Shown: piece after piece, positions 11,001-22,600 of the stretch
Layout of the letters: each line of letters opens with the position of its first letter
Position numbering within the stretch: position 1 is the first letter of the stretch
NCBI GenBank assembly: GCA_038025085.1
Contig: CM076154.1
Span: forward strand, 33,658,501 to 33,722,500
Reading direction: 5' to 3'
DNA from: Tetragonia tetragonoides
Lineage: Eukaryota > Streptophyta > Magnoliopsida > Caryophyllales > Aizoaceae
Length of the DNA stretch: 64,000 nucleotides
Position numbers and translations under genes: made by a program
The notes under the pieces: model-generated
Seen by the model: only the letters and a program-made list of their open reading frames with translations
What the model was told of the DNA's origin: nothing
Database searches by the model: none

Positions 11001-13587
11001 TTCAAAGCGCAACATGGTCAAAAACGCGTAACAAGTTACAGAACATATTCCTTGCGCGCCAAGGCAACGACTTTAGTTTAGTTATTGTGTCCTAGTTTAT
11101 TTTAACTTGCTTTTAGCGTGATTTATTGCTTAGGAAACTAATAATCTGGTTATTATTAGCATTATGAGTCCATTAGGAATTAGAAAAGCTGTTAGATAGT
11201 TCGTTTTACAATTGTAATCAGTTTCATAGTTAGTTTCCTACTTGGATTAGGATTCCTAGTAGCTTTATATTTCTTTGTCTATATATAGGGGAGAGCACGA
11301 AATTGTAACATAGACTTTGATGATTAATGATTAATACGTGAGTATTTACCCCTCAAATTGAGTGATTCAGTTTGAAACCCTTGTGTGTGATGCGCAAGTC
11401 TTGTTCTTGAGTGATTCTTGAACGAAAAACCCCAACCCCTTGAGTGATTCGAGAGGTATATCCCTTTTATTGTTTTGTTTATCAAAAATACAGAAAATCC
11501 CTAAATAAATCACATCAACTTGGTATCAGAGCAAGCGTTTGGAGTTTTATTGATGCAGGAGCAACATGCTTAAAAAACGATACACATCATATTCACCATT
11601 ATATAGATCTTAGGAATGATCTTGATTCCTCTACACGGCTCCTCAAGAACAACAATGGTGTTTTCCAAGGGGAATTGAAAGAACATTCAATCTCAGTTCT
11701 ATTATGTTCGTTTATGGAGCATGTTTTAAAATGGGTTACAATTACACTGCCTCCTACATTGAAGATACTTTGGAATACACGCGCAAGATGGGGATTAAAG
11801 CTCTTGTTATATGATCACGTCATTATGGAGAACCTCGTAATCTTGGCAGTTCTGATAGTTGTTCGTATTTTGGCCATAACTCGCTCATACTAAATCTAAA
11901 CGTGATGATTCAAATCTCTGTAGAAAGATATGATCGAGATCTACAACATTGATGCTTTGAGTTTTCTCTAATTCAAAGCGCAACATGGTCAAAAACGCGT
12001 AACAAGTTACAGAACATATTCCTTGCGCGCCAAGGCAACGACTTTAGTTTAGTTATTGTGTCCTAGTTTATTTTAACTTGCTTTTAGCGTGATTTATTGC
12101 TTAGGAAACTAATAATCTGGTTATTATTAGCATTATGAGTCCATTAGGAATTAGAAAAGCTGTTAGATAGTTCGTTTTACAATTGTAATCAGTTTCATAG
12201 TTAGTTTCCTACTTGGATTAGGATTCCTAGTAGCTTTATATTTCTTTGTCTATATATAGGGGAGAGCACGAAATTGTAACATAGACTTTGATGATTAATG
12301 ATTAATACGTGAGTATTTACCCCTCAAATTGAGTGATTCAGTTTGAAACCCTTGTGTGTGATGCGCAAGTCTTGTTCTTGAGTGATTCTTGAACGAAAAA
12401 CCCCAACCCCTTGAGTGATTCGAGAGGTATATCCCTTTTATTGTTTTGTTTATCAAAAATACAGAAAATCCCTAAATAAATCACATCAATCATTCTATAC
12501 CCACTAAAGACAGATGAAAACATGTGAAATAAAAAGAATTTAGAAGACAAATTCGGTTACCTAATGTTTACTCCCTTTGTAAAGCAAGAAGACAAGAAAC
12601 AAAGACACCCAAACCCAAACCAAAGACTAGATTTTGCAACGTCCTCCCACATAACCATCTCCCTAATCAGCTGCCCAACATGATCCAATGCACTTTCTTC
12701 ACCATCATTTTCTTCTGTTTATCACATCACCAATTCAACAAATCAATCAAGAAAACAAATTTCATCTCAAACAAACAACAACAACAACAACAGTTAACAA
12801 AATACCCATCAAATTAATCTTGTAACATACCCAAGTCAACTAATCAATCAACAGAATAACACCCATTTCAAACAAACAATAAAAACATCGACAATAAAAA
12901 AACCCATGAAATTAATCTAGTAACATACCCAATCCAAAAAATCAATCAACAAAACAAAACCCATCTCAAACAAAAAACAAAAACATCAAAATCAACAAAA
13001 ACCCAGGAAATTAATCTTGAATACAAACTTATAAACTTACTTGAACAAAGACCAGAAGGCACAGTACTAGTCTTTTCTTTCTTAGATTTCCCACTTGTTC
13101 TTTTCTTCCTTGGCTTAACCATCTCATCCACTTGAACAAATTCTCTCTCCTCATTCTCAATTCTCCTCCTAGACCTCCTCACATTTCTAGGCGAACCGCA
13201 CCCCGGTAACCCATTCGAGCTAGTCCTCGTCTTGCACCGCCTTCGAAGCTCTCCAGGATCATCGGCCATTTCAAGACGGTCCGAAAGGGGGGTTCGAGAC
13301 TTTCTAACAGGAGGAGAGAGCATCAAGAGCTCATGAAGAGGGACACAATTTCTTGGCCTAATTGAGAGCTTTGAGGGAGTTGAAGATGGTGTCTTTCTCT
13401 TTGATGGTGATGGTGATGGTGATGGTGATGGTGAAGATGCAAATTCTACTGAAAAATGAGGGATTTGATGCTCATTATCTGTAGCAAATTCAGCCTTTTT
13501 GGCCATCTGGGCAAGTCTTGAACTTGATTTTATTAAGTGGGTTGGTTCTGATTTGTGTGATTGAGGTGTTGAAGTGATTGGATCCAT
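8098..13587 (-). CDS. Reticulon-like protein, RTNLB17/18 type
   Basis: Eight exons were assembled from GT-AG sites: 13587-13041, 12714-12561, 9578-9504, 9394-9253, 9144-9075, 8985-8920, 8827-8705 and 8279-8098. They sum to 1359 nt, an exact 452-residue frame plus stop. Residues 1-182 are a basic, Ser/Pro-rich soluble N-terminus (SPSPSPSP run, RRSRRR, KPRKKR) like the N-terminal extension of Arabidopsis RTNLB17-20. The reticulon domain starts near REMVMWEDVAKSSLWFG. It continues through ISKLGLLFLAASFVSN, LLFGAEYGHLLTLWRLCALG, FFTSFTAPKLYSSYSAQI and FISLVILRYYRQ, giving two long hydrophobic hairpins separated by a loop. Such proteins insert as wedges into the cytosolic face of the ER and shape tubules. 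The tail is Glu-rich. Intron 2 (12560-9579) contains a three-LTR retroelement array, and the exons themselves appear intact. Confidence 0.88.
9604..12493. mobile_element. Three-LTR tandem retroelement array (TRIM/TA-TRIM-like)
   Basis: Three 938-bp LTRs lie at 9609-10546, 10580-11517 and 11551-12488. They are separated by two identical 33-bp internal segments (10547-10579 and 11518-11550). LTRs start TGATGCAGGAG and end ATCACATCA. A perfect 5-bp duplication ATCAT flanks the whole array (9604-9608, 12489-12493). Each internal segment holds the primer-binding site TTGGTATCAGAGC, complementary to the 3' end of initiator tRNA-Met, and almost nothing else: no coding region and no obvious polypurine tract. 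I noticed one substitution between LTR 1 (T at 10231) and the other two (C), so the insertion is recent. The 149-residue ORFs seen in each LTR resemble no protein known to me. Confidence 0.9.
10309..10320 (+). promoter_or_regulatory. LTR TATA box (also in LTR 2 and LTR 3)
   Basis: TATATATAGGGG is repeated at equivalent positions in each LTR (LTR 3 near 12251). It probably marks the U3/R promoter about 240 bp before the LTR end. Its plus orientation is antisense to the host reticulon gene. Confidence 0.55.
13411..13440. repeat. (GGTGAT)n hexanucleotide coding Ser-Pro repeats
   Basis: About five GGTGAT units in reticulon exon 1 encode an SPSPSPSP run on the minus strand. Any change by whole units keeps the frame. 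Confidence 0.85.
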
Positions 13588-13603
13588 TGAATTCTTACAA
13601 CAA

Positions 13604-13604
13604 T

Positions 13605-13641
<37 letters not shown>
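13604..13641. repeat. (GA)n microsatellite in reticulon 5' leader
   Basis: A run of about 19 GA dinucleotides immediately upstream of the reticulon ATG, read as (CT)n in the gene's sense. CT-rich leaders are common in plant promoters and 5' UTRs. Confidence 0.85.
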
Positions 13642-13644
<3 letters not shown>

Positions 13645-13659
13645 AAGATGGGATTTTTG

Positions 13660-14365
13660 GATGAATGTGAGGGTTTTTGGTGGGTTTTTAGAAGGTTAAG
13701 GGTAATAGCCGTTGGGGGGACATAGATGATTTGTTTCCTTTTCTTTTTCTTTATTGGCTTTGGAGTATTTTCTTTTTTTATTTGAATCTTTTAGACGGCG
13801 GATGGGAGAATAATTAGTGAGGGTTCACATGTGATTTTTGATCAACGGTAAGAAATTGGATGGCTAATAAGATTTGTTTTGGGGTCCTTCCACTTTGGCA
13901 TTTTCATCATCATTTTGTTTTGGCTTTGTGGAATTGTGGGTGGTATGGAATTGGTCAATTTTGGGAATTTATTGATCTTGATGAAGCATCTTTGGGTCAT
14001 TCGATGTGGTTTGTCTTGCTAGAAGGTGGAGATGAGTTTATATGATTGAAGTTTGAGGGGTCTTATGGACACATAAGCATTTGCAAAAGAAAAAAAAAAT
14101 CAGAAAAAGAAAACTATTTTCCTTTGCAATACATATATGTTCAATTTTAATCGGGGTACAAATTACAGTCTCAAGCATCCCTCAGTTTGAAGTTTTGATG
14201 TGTTTTCCTTCACCACCATAAGTGCAACTTTGATTCCTAGTGAACCTAAATATGGGTTATTATTATTTTTTTGATAGCAATATGGGTTATTATTTTGGTA
14301 TTAAAGAAATACTAAGTACTAAACAAATAGAGATAGATTTAAGTGATATACTAAATATAATCGGC
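13660..14365. other. Intergenic upstream region
   Basis: Presumed reticulon promoter followed by AT-rich DNA. A 61-codon open frame at 13860-14045 (Trp/His/Phe-rich) is not recognised and is not called as a gene. Confidence 0.4.

Positions 14366-14368
<3 letters not shown>

Positions 14369-14414
<46 letters not shown>
14369..14414. repeat. (AT)n microsatellite, left border of 4.7-kb element
   Basis: Perfect alternating AT run directly joined to the left terminal repeat of the element that follows. Confidence 0.9.
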
Positions 14415-14419
<5 letters not shown>

Positions 14420-16454
14420 AGAGTTCAGGTGAGAAGGGAGCCTACGGTGAAAAGGTAAGAAGTAATCTAGACCGTCAAATCAACCCAGTTAGTAAGCCGC
14501 GCGTGTTTTAATTCAACTTCAACGAGTCTCACACGCCTTCCCTCACCTCATGTCTCTCCCCTGCCCAATTTTCTCTGTCTTCTTCACCCAAACAGATATC
14601 GATTGTTCGCCATTTCTACTCTTTTCTCTCTCATGTCTCTCCTCTCCTTCCCTTTCCCCTTCTCTCTCCTCATCACTTCGGTCCACCGCCATTAGAGACG
14701 AGCTTTGACGGTCCTTGCGCAGCATCACCAAGTCTGATTAGCTGACGATTTGAATGCTAAACACCGACATGTTTGATTCTTACTCTTAATTTTATCTCTT
14801 TTTCTTTTATTTAAATCAATGTTTGTGTGATTCGATCTATTCTATTGCATATTGATGTTGATTTATTTGTGTGCATTATTGTACCTTATGGACTTGATAG
14901 TTTAAACGCCCAAATTTGGATTTACTTTGTAAGTTAGGGTTCTGTTAAATTGATGAATGTTACTAAGAGTGTGCCTATTTCTTTCCCTTCTATTGATATA
15001 TAAAGAAGTACTAGTGTTTGATTCATCATATTTAGATATTTGAAGTTGATCTGCGCATATCTTCTAATTTTGAATTCAATATAACCATGAGAATTTGAGA
15101 TTTCTTCCATTATAGAACCAAAACATTATTTTCTAGGTTTGTGTATCTATGGACCAAAATTGATGACACAATGAGACATTTCTCTTGCTTCATGAAACTG
15201 TTGGTAGTAGTCATGTGGTTTTGGGCTTTCTTCATCCAAGTTGTATGCTTCTGAATTTCTGATGGCTTTGAAAAAGTAAAAGTTGGGAGTAGAAGAACTG
15301 GGAAAAGGACCTTGTTGTTTGGATCAATGAATGATTTACTTCAAAATTTAGGCATGGTTCTGATTGTCTCTAATTCTACTCTGGTAAGGAGGTGACTCCA
15401 TTACTGAAGTGACTTCATTACTGAAGATAGGTAACTAAGTGACTTAATAATTGTTAGGTAGGCTGTAGATAATGACCTATTTAGCTACTGAAGGAGCTCA
15501 AATTGATTAAAGAAATGTTATGGGGTTGTTATTTTGATGAAATTATGAGTTTCATCAACCTTTTTTTTTTACTAATTTAGATGCTATAGTCCTATTTGCT
15601 AGATAGACCATCCCCCTTATTGCTCAAGGACTAGTAGTTCAGTTAGTGTATGTATTAAATGACCCTAAAAAGTATTACAAGTGACCCATCCCCGTATTTA
15701 AAGTGACCCCTTAATCTTTTTTGCAGTTTATCCTTGATTTTTAGTTTGTTGATATTGACATTGTTTTTTACTATCTTAAGTGACCTTATACCATCTGATG
15801 AGTGACCCCTCCTTTTTTTAATGTGACCCTTCAATCTTGATGCACTTTATTCAGGATTCAGGAGTGACAATGGTTAAATTCTTGATGTTGTCCATAGGCT
15901 TTTCAGTGGTATACTAGACTACTAGCTAGTATAGGTAGTCACTCTTTTAGTTTTCTTTTTGATCATGACTTTTAATTGGTGAACAACTTTGGATTCTTAA
16001 AATTGACGTAATTGCTTCAAGAAGTTTCAATTTTGTGAATTGTTGTTTTTTGTTCTCATAATATGAGTTGTTATGTTCAATTTGAAGTAACTATTATTGG
16101 TGTGGTACAACCGTATAATAATGTTGAATATACACGGGGTCACTATTGCTTACATGGAGGGTCACTATTGCCTATACAGAGGGTCACTATTATGTGTGCA
16201 TGGGGTTAATATAAAAGAAACCCAAAAATAGGTAACAAGTTACCTCTGTAGGAAACTGACTGTTGTTCACCATATATCTTGTGTGGTGTTTCATTGATTG
16301 TGTTTATTTGAGACATTGCAAAATGGTCTATGATGCTCACTGCCAATAAGTTTCTGATAACTAAAAGTGACTCATTGTACAACCAAAAGTGACCCGTTCA
16401 AAAATAAAAAGTGACCAAAGCTATATCATTTGGTTATCGCGATTAATTTTTAAA

Positions 16455-16524
16455 GCCTATTAGCTCAAATGGTAGAGCATGTGCATTAATATGGCACGTG
16501 TGTAGGTTCGAATCCTACATAGGC
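16455..16524 (+). other. tRNA-like sequence 1 (70 nt)
   Basis: It has a GCCTAT/ATAGGC acceptor-like stem, a D-arm GCTC...GAGC, and a T-arm GTAGG-TTCGAAT-CCTAC with a perfect B-box. A TTTT run that could end Pol III transcription follows at once. The anticodon arm is non-canonical (GTGC/GCAC with an oversized loop) and the acceptor stem is 6 bp, so it is not called as a working tRNA gene. Confidence 0.6.
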
Positions 16525-17345
16525 TTTTAAGCTTAAAAACAGATAGAGAAGTCGGTTTGTTAATCTAAAGAGTGACCCCTTTAACTAAGTGACCCTTATT
16601 TAGCTACAAAGTGATCTTTACAATGTTTCATTAAAGTAATCATTGGTACTGTTTGATTAGCTGATCTTAAGGAGGTTGATTTTGCTATCCTTCTAAGCAT
16701 GATGAAGGGAATGATGTTGGTTGTGATTATGATGATCACATCAAAATTTTTTGTGAAGTGGGGTTTAAGTGGGTGCAGTATTCAGAAGATATGAAATCTG
16801 AAAATGTCGTAATGGAGAAAGAACTTGCTGAATTATGTACTGAATTCTGATTGTGGGTTCATGACCACTCTGTTGATCACCAGATGGTCAATTTTGATGT
16901 GAGTCCTAAGGATGATGAGTTTCAGAAATCTAATTTGCTAAATAAACTTGATTTAGAACTTTATGATTTTGAAATATATGATCAAAGCATCGCTGATGAA
17001 ATTAAACTGACAATCTTTCAGATAACCGGGATTTTTGTCTCGCCACACCGAGACGCTCTTCAAAGAATGCAGCTCCTAAAATATAAGAAAGTACCCATTC
17101 TTGGTTTGTAGTATTTCGTTGATTGTGTTTATTTCAGGCAACGCGATGTGTATTATGATGCACATTCTCATTTACTTATTCATAACTAAAAGTGACCCGT
17201 TGTACAACCAAAAGTGATCTCTTGTACAACCAAAAGTGACTCGTTAACAAACACAGATTGACCTGCAACAACTTATTATAAGTACCATAGCTAATCAAAT
17301 AGTTACCCAAAAAATAAGAGTCACACTCAAATATATAAGCTCATA

Positions 17346-17415
17346 GCTTATGTAGGATTCGAACCTACACCCTCTTGCGCAATTGCAAGGTGCTCTATCA
17401 ATTGAGCTAATAGGC
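17346..17415 (-). other. tRNA-like sequence 2 (70 nt)
   Basis: Same architecture as the copy at 16455 but in the opposite orientation. It has GCCTATTAGCTC at its start, D-arm GCTC...GAGC, a 5-bp anticodon-type stem CTTGC/GCAAG with a 6-nt loop, and T-arm GTAGG-TTCGAAT-CCTAC. The 3' acceptor strand ATAAGC has one mismatch. No T-run follows. Confidence 0.55.
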
Positions 17416-19143
17416 TACATTTCAATGCTTTCTAACAATAGTAAACTTAAATAAAAGTTATAAAATGTTTCAAACTCATCATACACAATATATGTACATA
17501 TGGTTAGAGATCACAACACATATATCCTATGGTACAAAAAAGAGTGAAAAATCATCAGGCAAATCTAACAACACAAAGAGTAATAGCAAAAGTGACCCTA
17601 AATACTCATATAAGTGACCCTATATTCTCATGCTAGTGAACTGAAAATGTGTCACATTCATCCAAGATATATCTCACAAGTAAAACTAACCATGTTTGTG
17701 CATCGAAAGCAAGTAATCTGAAGCATGCTATAGTGGCAAACAGGAGCAAAACATACCAAGGGCATCCAGATGCTTACCAAGTTTACACACAGATATCTAA
17801 GTTGCATACTACATTCTAATGACGTCCAAGAAAGCAATGTTTAGAAGACACACATGAGCAAAAGAAAGTGTTGGTCAAGCGCAGCTGTCAAGTGACTTCA
17901 GTATGCAATTTCAGCCTTGCCTCAAATTTCATAAGCTAAAAGTGACCCCCTGCATTTTATGAAGCCACTCATTTCACAACATAAAGTGACCATTTTGACA
18001 ACATAAAGTGAACATCAATCTTACCTAAGTTATGGGAGAAAGCTTGGCTGACCTCCAATTGAACAGAGAAATTTTTAGCTGAGCTCCAATAGAAGAGAGA
18101 AAAAAAATACGGGCGAAAAATAGGGTTACGGAGCTGGGAAAATAACTCAAAAAATTGACCTTAAATCAATGAAGTATTTTCAACGGAAATTTAAATGACC
18201 TGGCTCAGTAAAATGTGACCCTTGTTTAGCTATAAAATGACCCTTGTTTAACTAAAAAGTGACCCTATTTAATTGAAACAGTGACCTTTGTAATGTGTCA
18301 TTAAAGTGATTATTGATTCTGTATTTATCAAGCAGTAAATTATCTGTAGGTATTCACTTAAACAATGCCTCAAATTTCATAAGCTAAAAGAAGTGATCCC
18401 TGCATTTTATTAAGTTACCCATTCCATAACATAAAGTGACCCATAATTTTGGCCACTTAGTAACAACAAAAGCAACCCAACTAGTGTAAAACATTGAAAG
18501 AAATTAAGACTTGAATTTCAGGATTAGGTAGGTGAGAGAAAGTAATCGAACAAGTTTGCTCTAAAATTGTTCACCAACTCACAACAACATTAGACATGGA
18601 GAATCAAATTTCGAACTCAAGGAGATACATTAAGAGGCAAATAGTAAAATAACAACAAGAAACCTTTGGTAATTTCGTGCTTTGAAGTTTGAAAATTCAA
18701 TTTGTTGAAGCATGAATTCCAGAGTCAGAATGTTGAATTGGAAAACCTAGAATTAAAACACGAAACAAAAAAACGAACGGTAGGAACCAGAAATTGTGAA
18801 ACTTGATGGTGATTGACTAGCTCATAATTTCCCCATTGAAGAGAGAAGAGAGAGATGAGAGATGGTTCGATAATGGAGAGAGAGATAAAGAAGGAGATTT
18901 CAACCTGATAACTTTGAAGAGAGAGAGTGGCAAGAAGCGTGGCGACAGTGAAGAGAGAGAAAGGCAAAAAAAGAGATGGGGAGGAGAGAGAAATGTCTGA
19001 TCCAACTGTGAGGGGACTTAAAGTACGCGAAATTTACAAAAATGCCATTAATAACACGAGGTGATCCTACACCATTAGATTAGCGCGATGGACGGTCAGG
19101 ATCCCTTCTCACCATCTCACCCTAGGCTCCCTTCTCACCAGAT

Positions 19144-19148
19144 CCCTA

Positions 19149-19194
<46 letters not shown>

Positions 19195-19195
19195 T
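19144..19195. repeat. (CT)n(AT)n microsatellite, right border of 4.7-kb element
   Basis: A CT dinucleotide run passes into an AT run directly after the right terminal repeat. Confidence 0.9.
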
Positions 19196-19364
19196 TTTTG
19201 GTTTTGAAGGAGGCAAAAAGGCTTTGATAGGGACCCTCAATCTAAGGGTTGGAAGACAATACTCCTAACCAGTGGAACATCTCTTGATTACTTATAAATG
19301 TATATATTTTAATCAATAAAAGATCAATGAAAACATAGGTATGCGTTTGATTAGTCAACTTATC

Positions 19365-19515
19365 ACTAAAAAAGGCCAATGAGATCTTGGCGTAGTGGTT
19401 AAAATTGAGGCCCTAGGTGGCGAGTACATTAAGTCGCAAGTTCGATTCCCTCTCTCCCGTTGTATGCAAATGTATTTTAAATGGCTTTTGTGCCTCCCTT
19501 CAGGCTGCAACTTTC
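19365..19515 (+). mobile_element. tRNA-derived SINE-like element
   Basis: An A-box-like TTGGCGTAGTGGTTAAAA and a B-box-like AAGTTCGATTCCC lie about 45 nt apart. They are followed by a T-rich 3' segment near GCTTTTGTGCCTCCC. No target duplication was resolved. Confidence 0.5.
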
Positions 19516-19662
19516 ACTGAACAAGCATGGTTCTAAGTTCCAAGAAAAACATATATACCCAATTCGGGAAGATGAAACTCAACGCAGAAGTTGTCGATCG
19601 AGATCATCAGCATCTTCATAGAAGTTGTTATTACTTGCCATACAAGTTGACAAAGACCTTGC

Positions 19663-22600
19663 TCATTGTTGCTTTGCATTCCTTTGACAGAACACTTTTA
19701 TCCTTTGGAGGCCTTCTTCGAGAAGTGAAGGATCCAGGGCAAAGGTTATCCGAAGCCAATTCGTCATACCCATTGTAGAACCTATCCAAATACATCATGA
19801 AGCATTGTCAAAAACTGGATGACAGTACTAGCAGCAATTAATAATGCTCATATCTTGAATAGGTGATGTTTGAAATGTGACTACAAAATCTGATTCAATG
19901 ACAGCACTAGCATGCTGAGAAACTCAGAAGAGAGTTTTCTAACTACAAAATTTTTGAGCTTTCTACTGTGAAGAAATGGGTGATGTTTGAAATGTGACTA
20001 TACAAATCTGATTCAATGACTTGCAGAAAAACAGAGAAATTGGCAAACTGAAAAAGTAATGACTATCTATAAGGCTGATAATTTCATACCAGGTAGGACA
20101 ATTACTTTCTCCTCTTCAGCAAGCTTCGAGCTGAAATCCATGTCATCTTTCATCCCGTCCAGCAAGGACATGTTCAGCTTGGCCTGCAACACGTAGTGTC
20201 GAATTATGGATCACTTCAGCCTAGATGCTATTCAAGAAAACACACCAGAAAGGTATGATTTCCTTACCATCACAAACATAGAACCTTCCGGCTTAGTTGG
20301 ACATGTTATGCAAGGTATCTCCTTAAGTTTCTCAAAAATAATATCTGCATCTTGGCGCAGCACATCAATAACTTTTGAAAAGAACTCCCCCTTTGTCTTC
20401 TCAATGATTTGAGGAACCGCAGCCTGACCAATTATTACAATAGTACCCAAGTTATTCCCAAACAACTTGGGTTACTACATGAGTTCTTTCGGGATCCAAA
20501 TATTGGAACTCGGACTTTATGAGTCACGATTTCCTTCGGACATACTACCTGATGCTTACATGTAGGAACACGGATGCTACCTGATGAGTTGTGTACAACA
20601 TACAAACTTCAAGCATTCAGACCTTTGCATACTCTTAGTTGATCAACTTTAAATAGTAGTAACTAGTAAGCGATAACTTACACACTGAAAGTGCTTGGAT
20701 AGCAAGGCAATAGAAAACAATGAGGCTAATCATGTATAGATAACTGTCAGAAGATCACTTGGCCGGGCAGATTTTATCAACATCCACACATGATATATAG
20801 ACCAAAGACAATGCATCTATGGGTATGTAAAGTCAAAATTCTACGTTAGTTTTAGGCACAATATGATGCAATCATGGAAAAGAAGCATTCATCATACTCA
20901 AATGAATGGTTAGTTCTGAAAATTTATGAGAAAAGTGGACAGGTCAGCAGGAGGTGAATACTAAATTGAACGTGCAAAATGCTCAAGATGACAACTTATT
21001 GAAAAATCTTCTACCTTTCTACAAAAAAAAAAAAAAAAAAAAAACAATCTCCTCATTCTGATGTAGATTCATCAATTTTGATAAACTATTCCCAGCATTT
21101 CATGCTTTCTGTTGTCATAGTTGTCGAGGACATTAGCCAAAAATTTAAAAAGAACGTTTATTGTAGGAGACGAATGATGTTATGCATTAGAGCGTGGTGA
21201 TGCAAAGAGAGCATATCAGAGACGAACCTGAATGAATGTTGAAGTATCAGAGCCAACTTCAAGGAAGGCTTTAACTCGCGTCAACAACTGAAAAGACGAA
21301 AGCAACAATGAAAAAACATGCTTAGATGGCTTCGGGGTCTTTAACTTGTCAAAGTCAAAGGTTTACTACTGCACTAGTCAGGAATCAAAAATTACGCATC
21401 TCCTTTTTCTGAGGCTATTTCACTAATGTTCATGGCAATCAGATTCAGGAAAAAAGGGGTCAGTCATAACTCACTAATACATAGAAGCCATATTTCACTA
21501 ATGTTCACATGGAAATCAAATTCAGGAAAAAAAGGGTCAGTCGCCTAAATCAATGAATCCCATCATGCCACCGTATCATAGAATGTTGTTAAGTTCCTAA
21601 ATATCGATAAAAGAACAATAGCAGCAATCTCTCCAAAATGCAGCTAAATGCTACAGGAAAACACTAATGTTGCCATCTGTACAGCCTAACATTGTGGCTA
21701 ATAGAGATATAAGATATTTGTATTTGTCATACAATAATGGTCCCTGATATGTGAATTCAAGATACCTTCTTCATGGAAGTCCAATCACAAATTAAAAGGA
21801 GGAAATATGTATCTTTACCATCCTACAAGCCGTTACTTCTGTATCAGATTAACTTCTAGAAGAAGATGAATCGCAGTTGTAAGCACTAGGCACTCAACTA
21901 AGAAATTCAAAGGTAAAGCTGTACAAGAAGTGTAACTTATTGATCCCTAGGGTGTTGGAGAACTATGAAACTCAACAGAAATGGTTGTTAAATGATTGAA
22001 TTTACTAATTTTAAGTAACCAGTAGCTTTTAGCTTCCTTTGTACAAGATTTTTGCTTAAATTAGTTTGCTAGCAACTCTTCTATTCTTCTAAATTTGGCT
22101 TGTTAGAACTGAGCTTTACGAGCTTAAATGGTATCTAAAAAAACTCACAACACCAATATTAAGTTTTTGACTGCGTCAAACAGCTTAGACTATTGGCTAC
22201 AGTCTCTTGAGGTAGCTATTTGTCAAAACAAGTAAGTCAAAATCAAGTTTGGGCTAGCTCAATAAGTTGTATATCTCAAAAGAGAGAATAGAAAAGAGAC
22301 ACCGACCTCAGATTTTTGTAAGATATTATTTGGATCAGTGGTGACAAGCCAACCAAGCCGCCAGCCAGGAACAATCCATCACTTTGATATGGAACCCAAT
22401 GTAATAACAGGTACTCTGGACGCGAACACTCCCAATCGAACAAATGGATTGCTGCCGAAAGTGATATGCTCATACACTTCATCAACAATCACAAGTAAGC
22501 CAAGTTTCCTGGCAGTTTCTGCCACCTAAACACAAAACAGAAACGCAAGTAAAGCACGTTGGCTCCTATATTCAGCAATCTTATATGCACAAACTAAAAC

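Larger units (their letters stand above)
15400..18460. repeat. Dispersed AAAGTGACC motif array
   Basis: The motif AAGTGACC(C/T), and its complement GGGTCACTATTG, recurs over 30 times at irregular spacing, often in groups of two to four. Examples are 15680-15710, 15778-15830, 16137-16195 (complement), 16368-16416, 16570-16612, 17190-17242, 17590-17630, 17940-18010, 18205-18290 and 18385-18445. Spacers between motifs are AT-rich and only partly similar. Confidence 0.7.
14415..19150. mobile_element. (AT)n-flanked DNA element with inverted ends (Micron/Mutator-like)
   Basis: The left end (about 14424-14476) and right end (about 19087-19143) are imperfect inverted repeats sharing GGTGAGAAGGGAGCCTA, then GGTGAGAAG-type repeats and GACCGTC. 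Both borders abut (AT)n or (CT)n(AT)n tracts, as reported for microsatellite-targeting elements such as rice Micron. Just inside each end is a CT-rich, leader-like stretch facing inward. The interior has dozens of GTGACC-type motifs, two tRNA-like sequences and a decayed open frame at 16851-17111, but no recognisable transposase. Superfamily assignment is tentative because the (AT)n tracts hide any target duplication. Confidence 0.6.

Noticed and set aside
10473..11893. Repeated 149-codon open frames in the LTRs
   Set aside because: They are identical because the LTRs are repeats. They overlap the primer-binding segment, resemble no known protein and lack coding signals.
16455..16524. Functional tRNA gene
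   Set aside because: Box B and a T-run are present, but the acceptor stem is short and the anticodon loop cannot be read as a standard 7-nt loop.
19527..19778. Plus-strand open frame of 83 codons
   Set aside because: Antisense shadow of the last aminotransferase exon.
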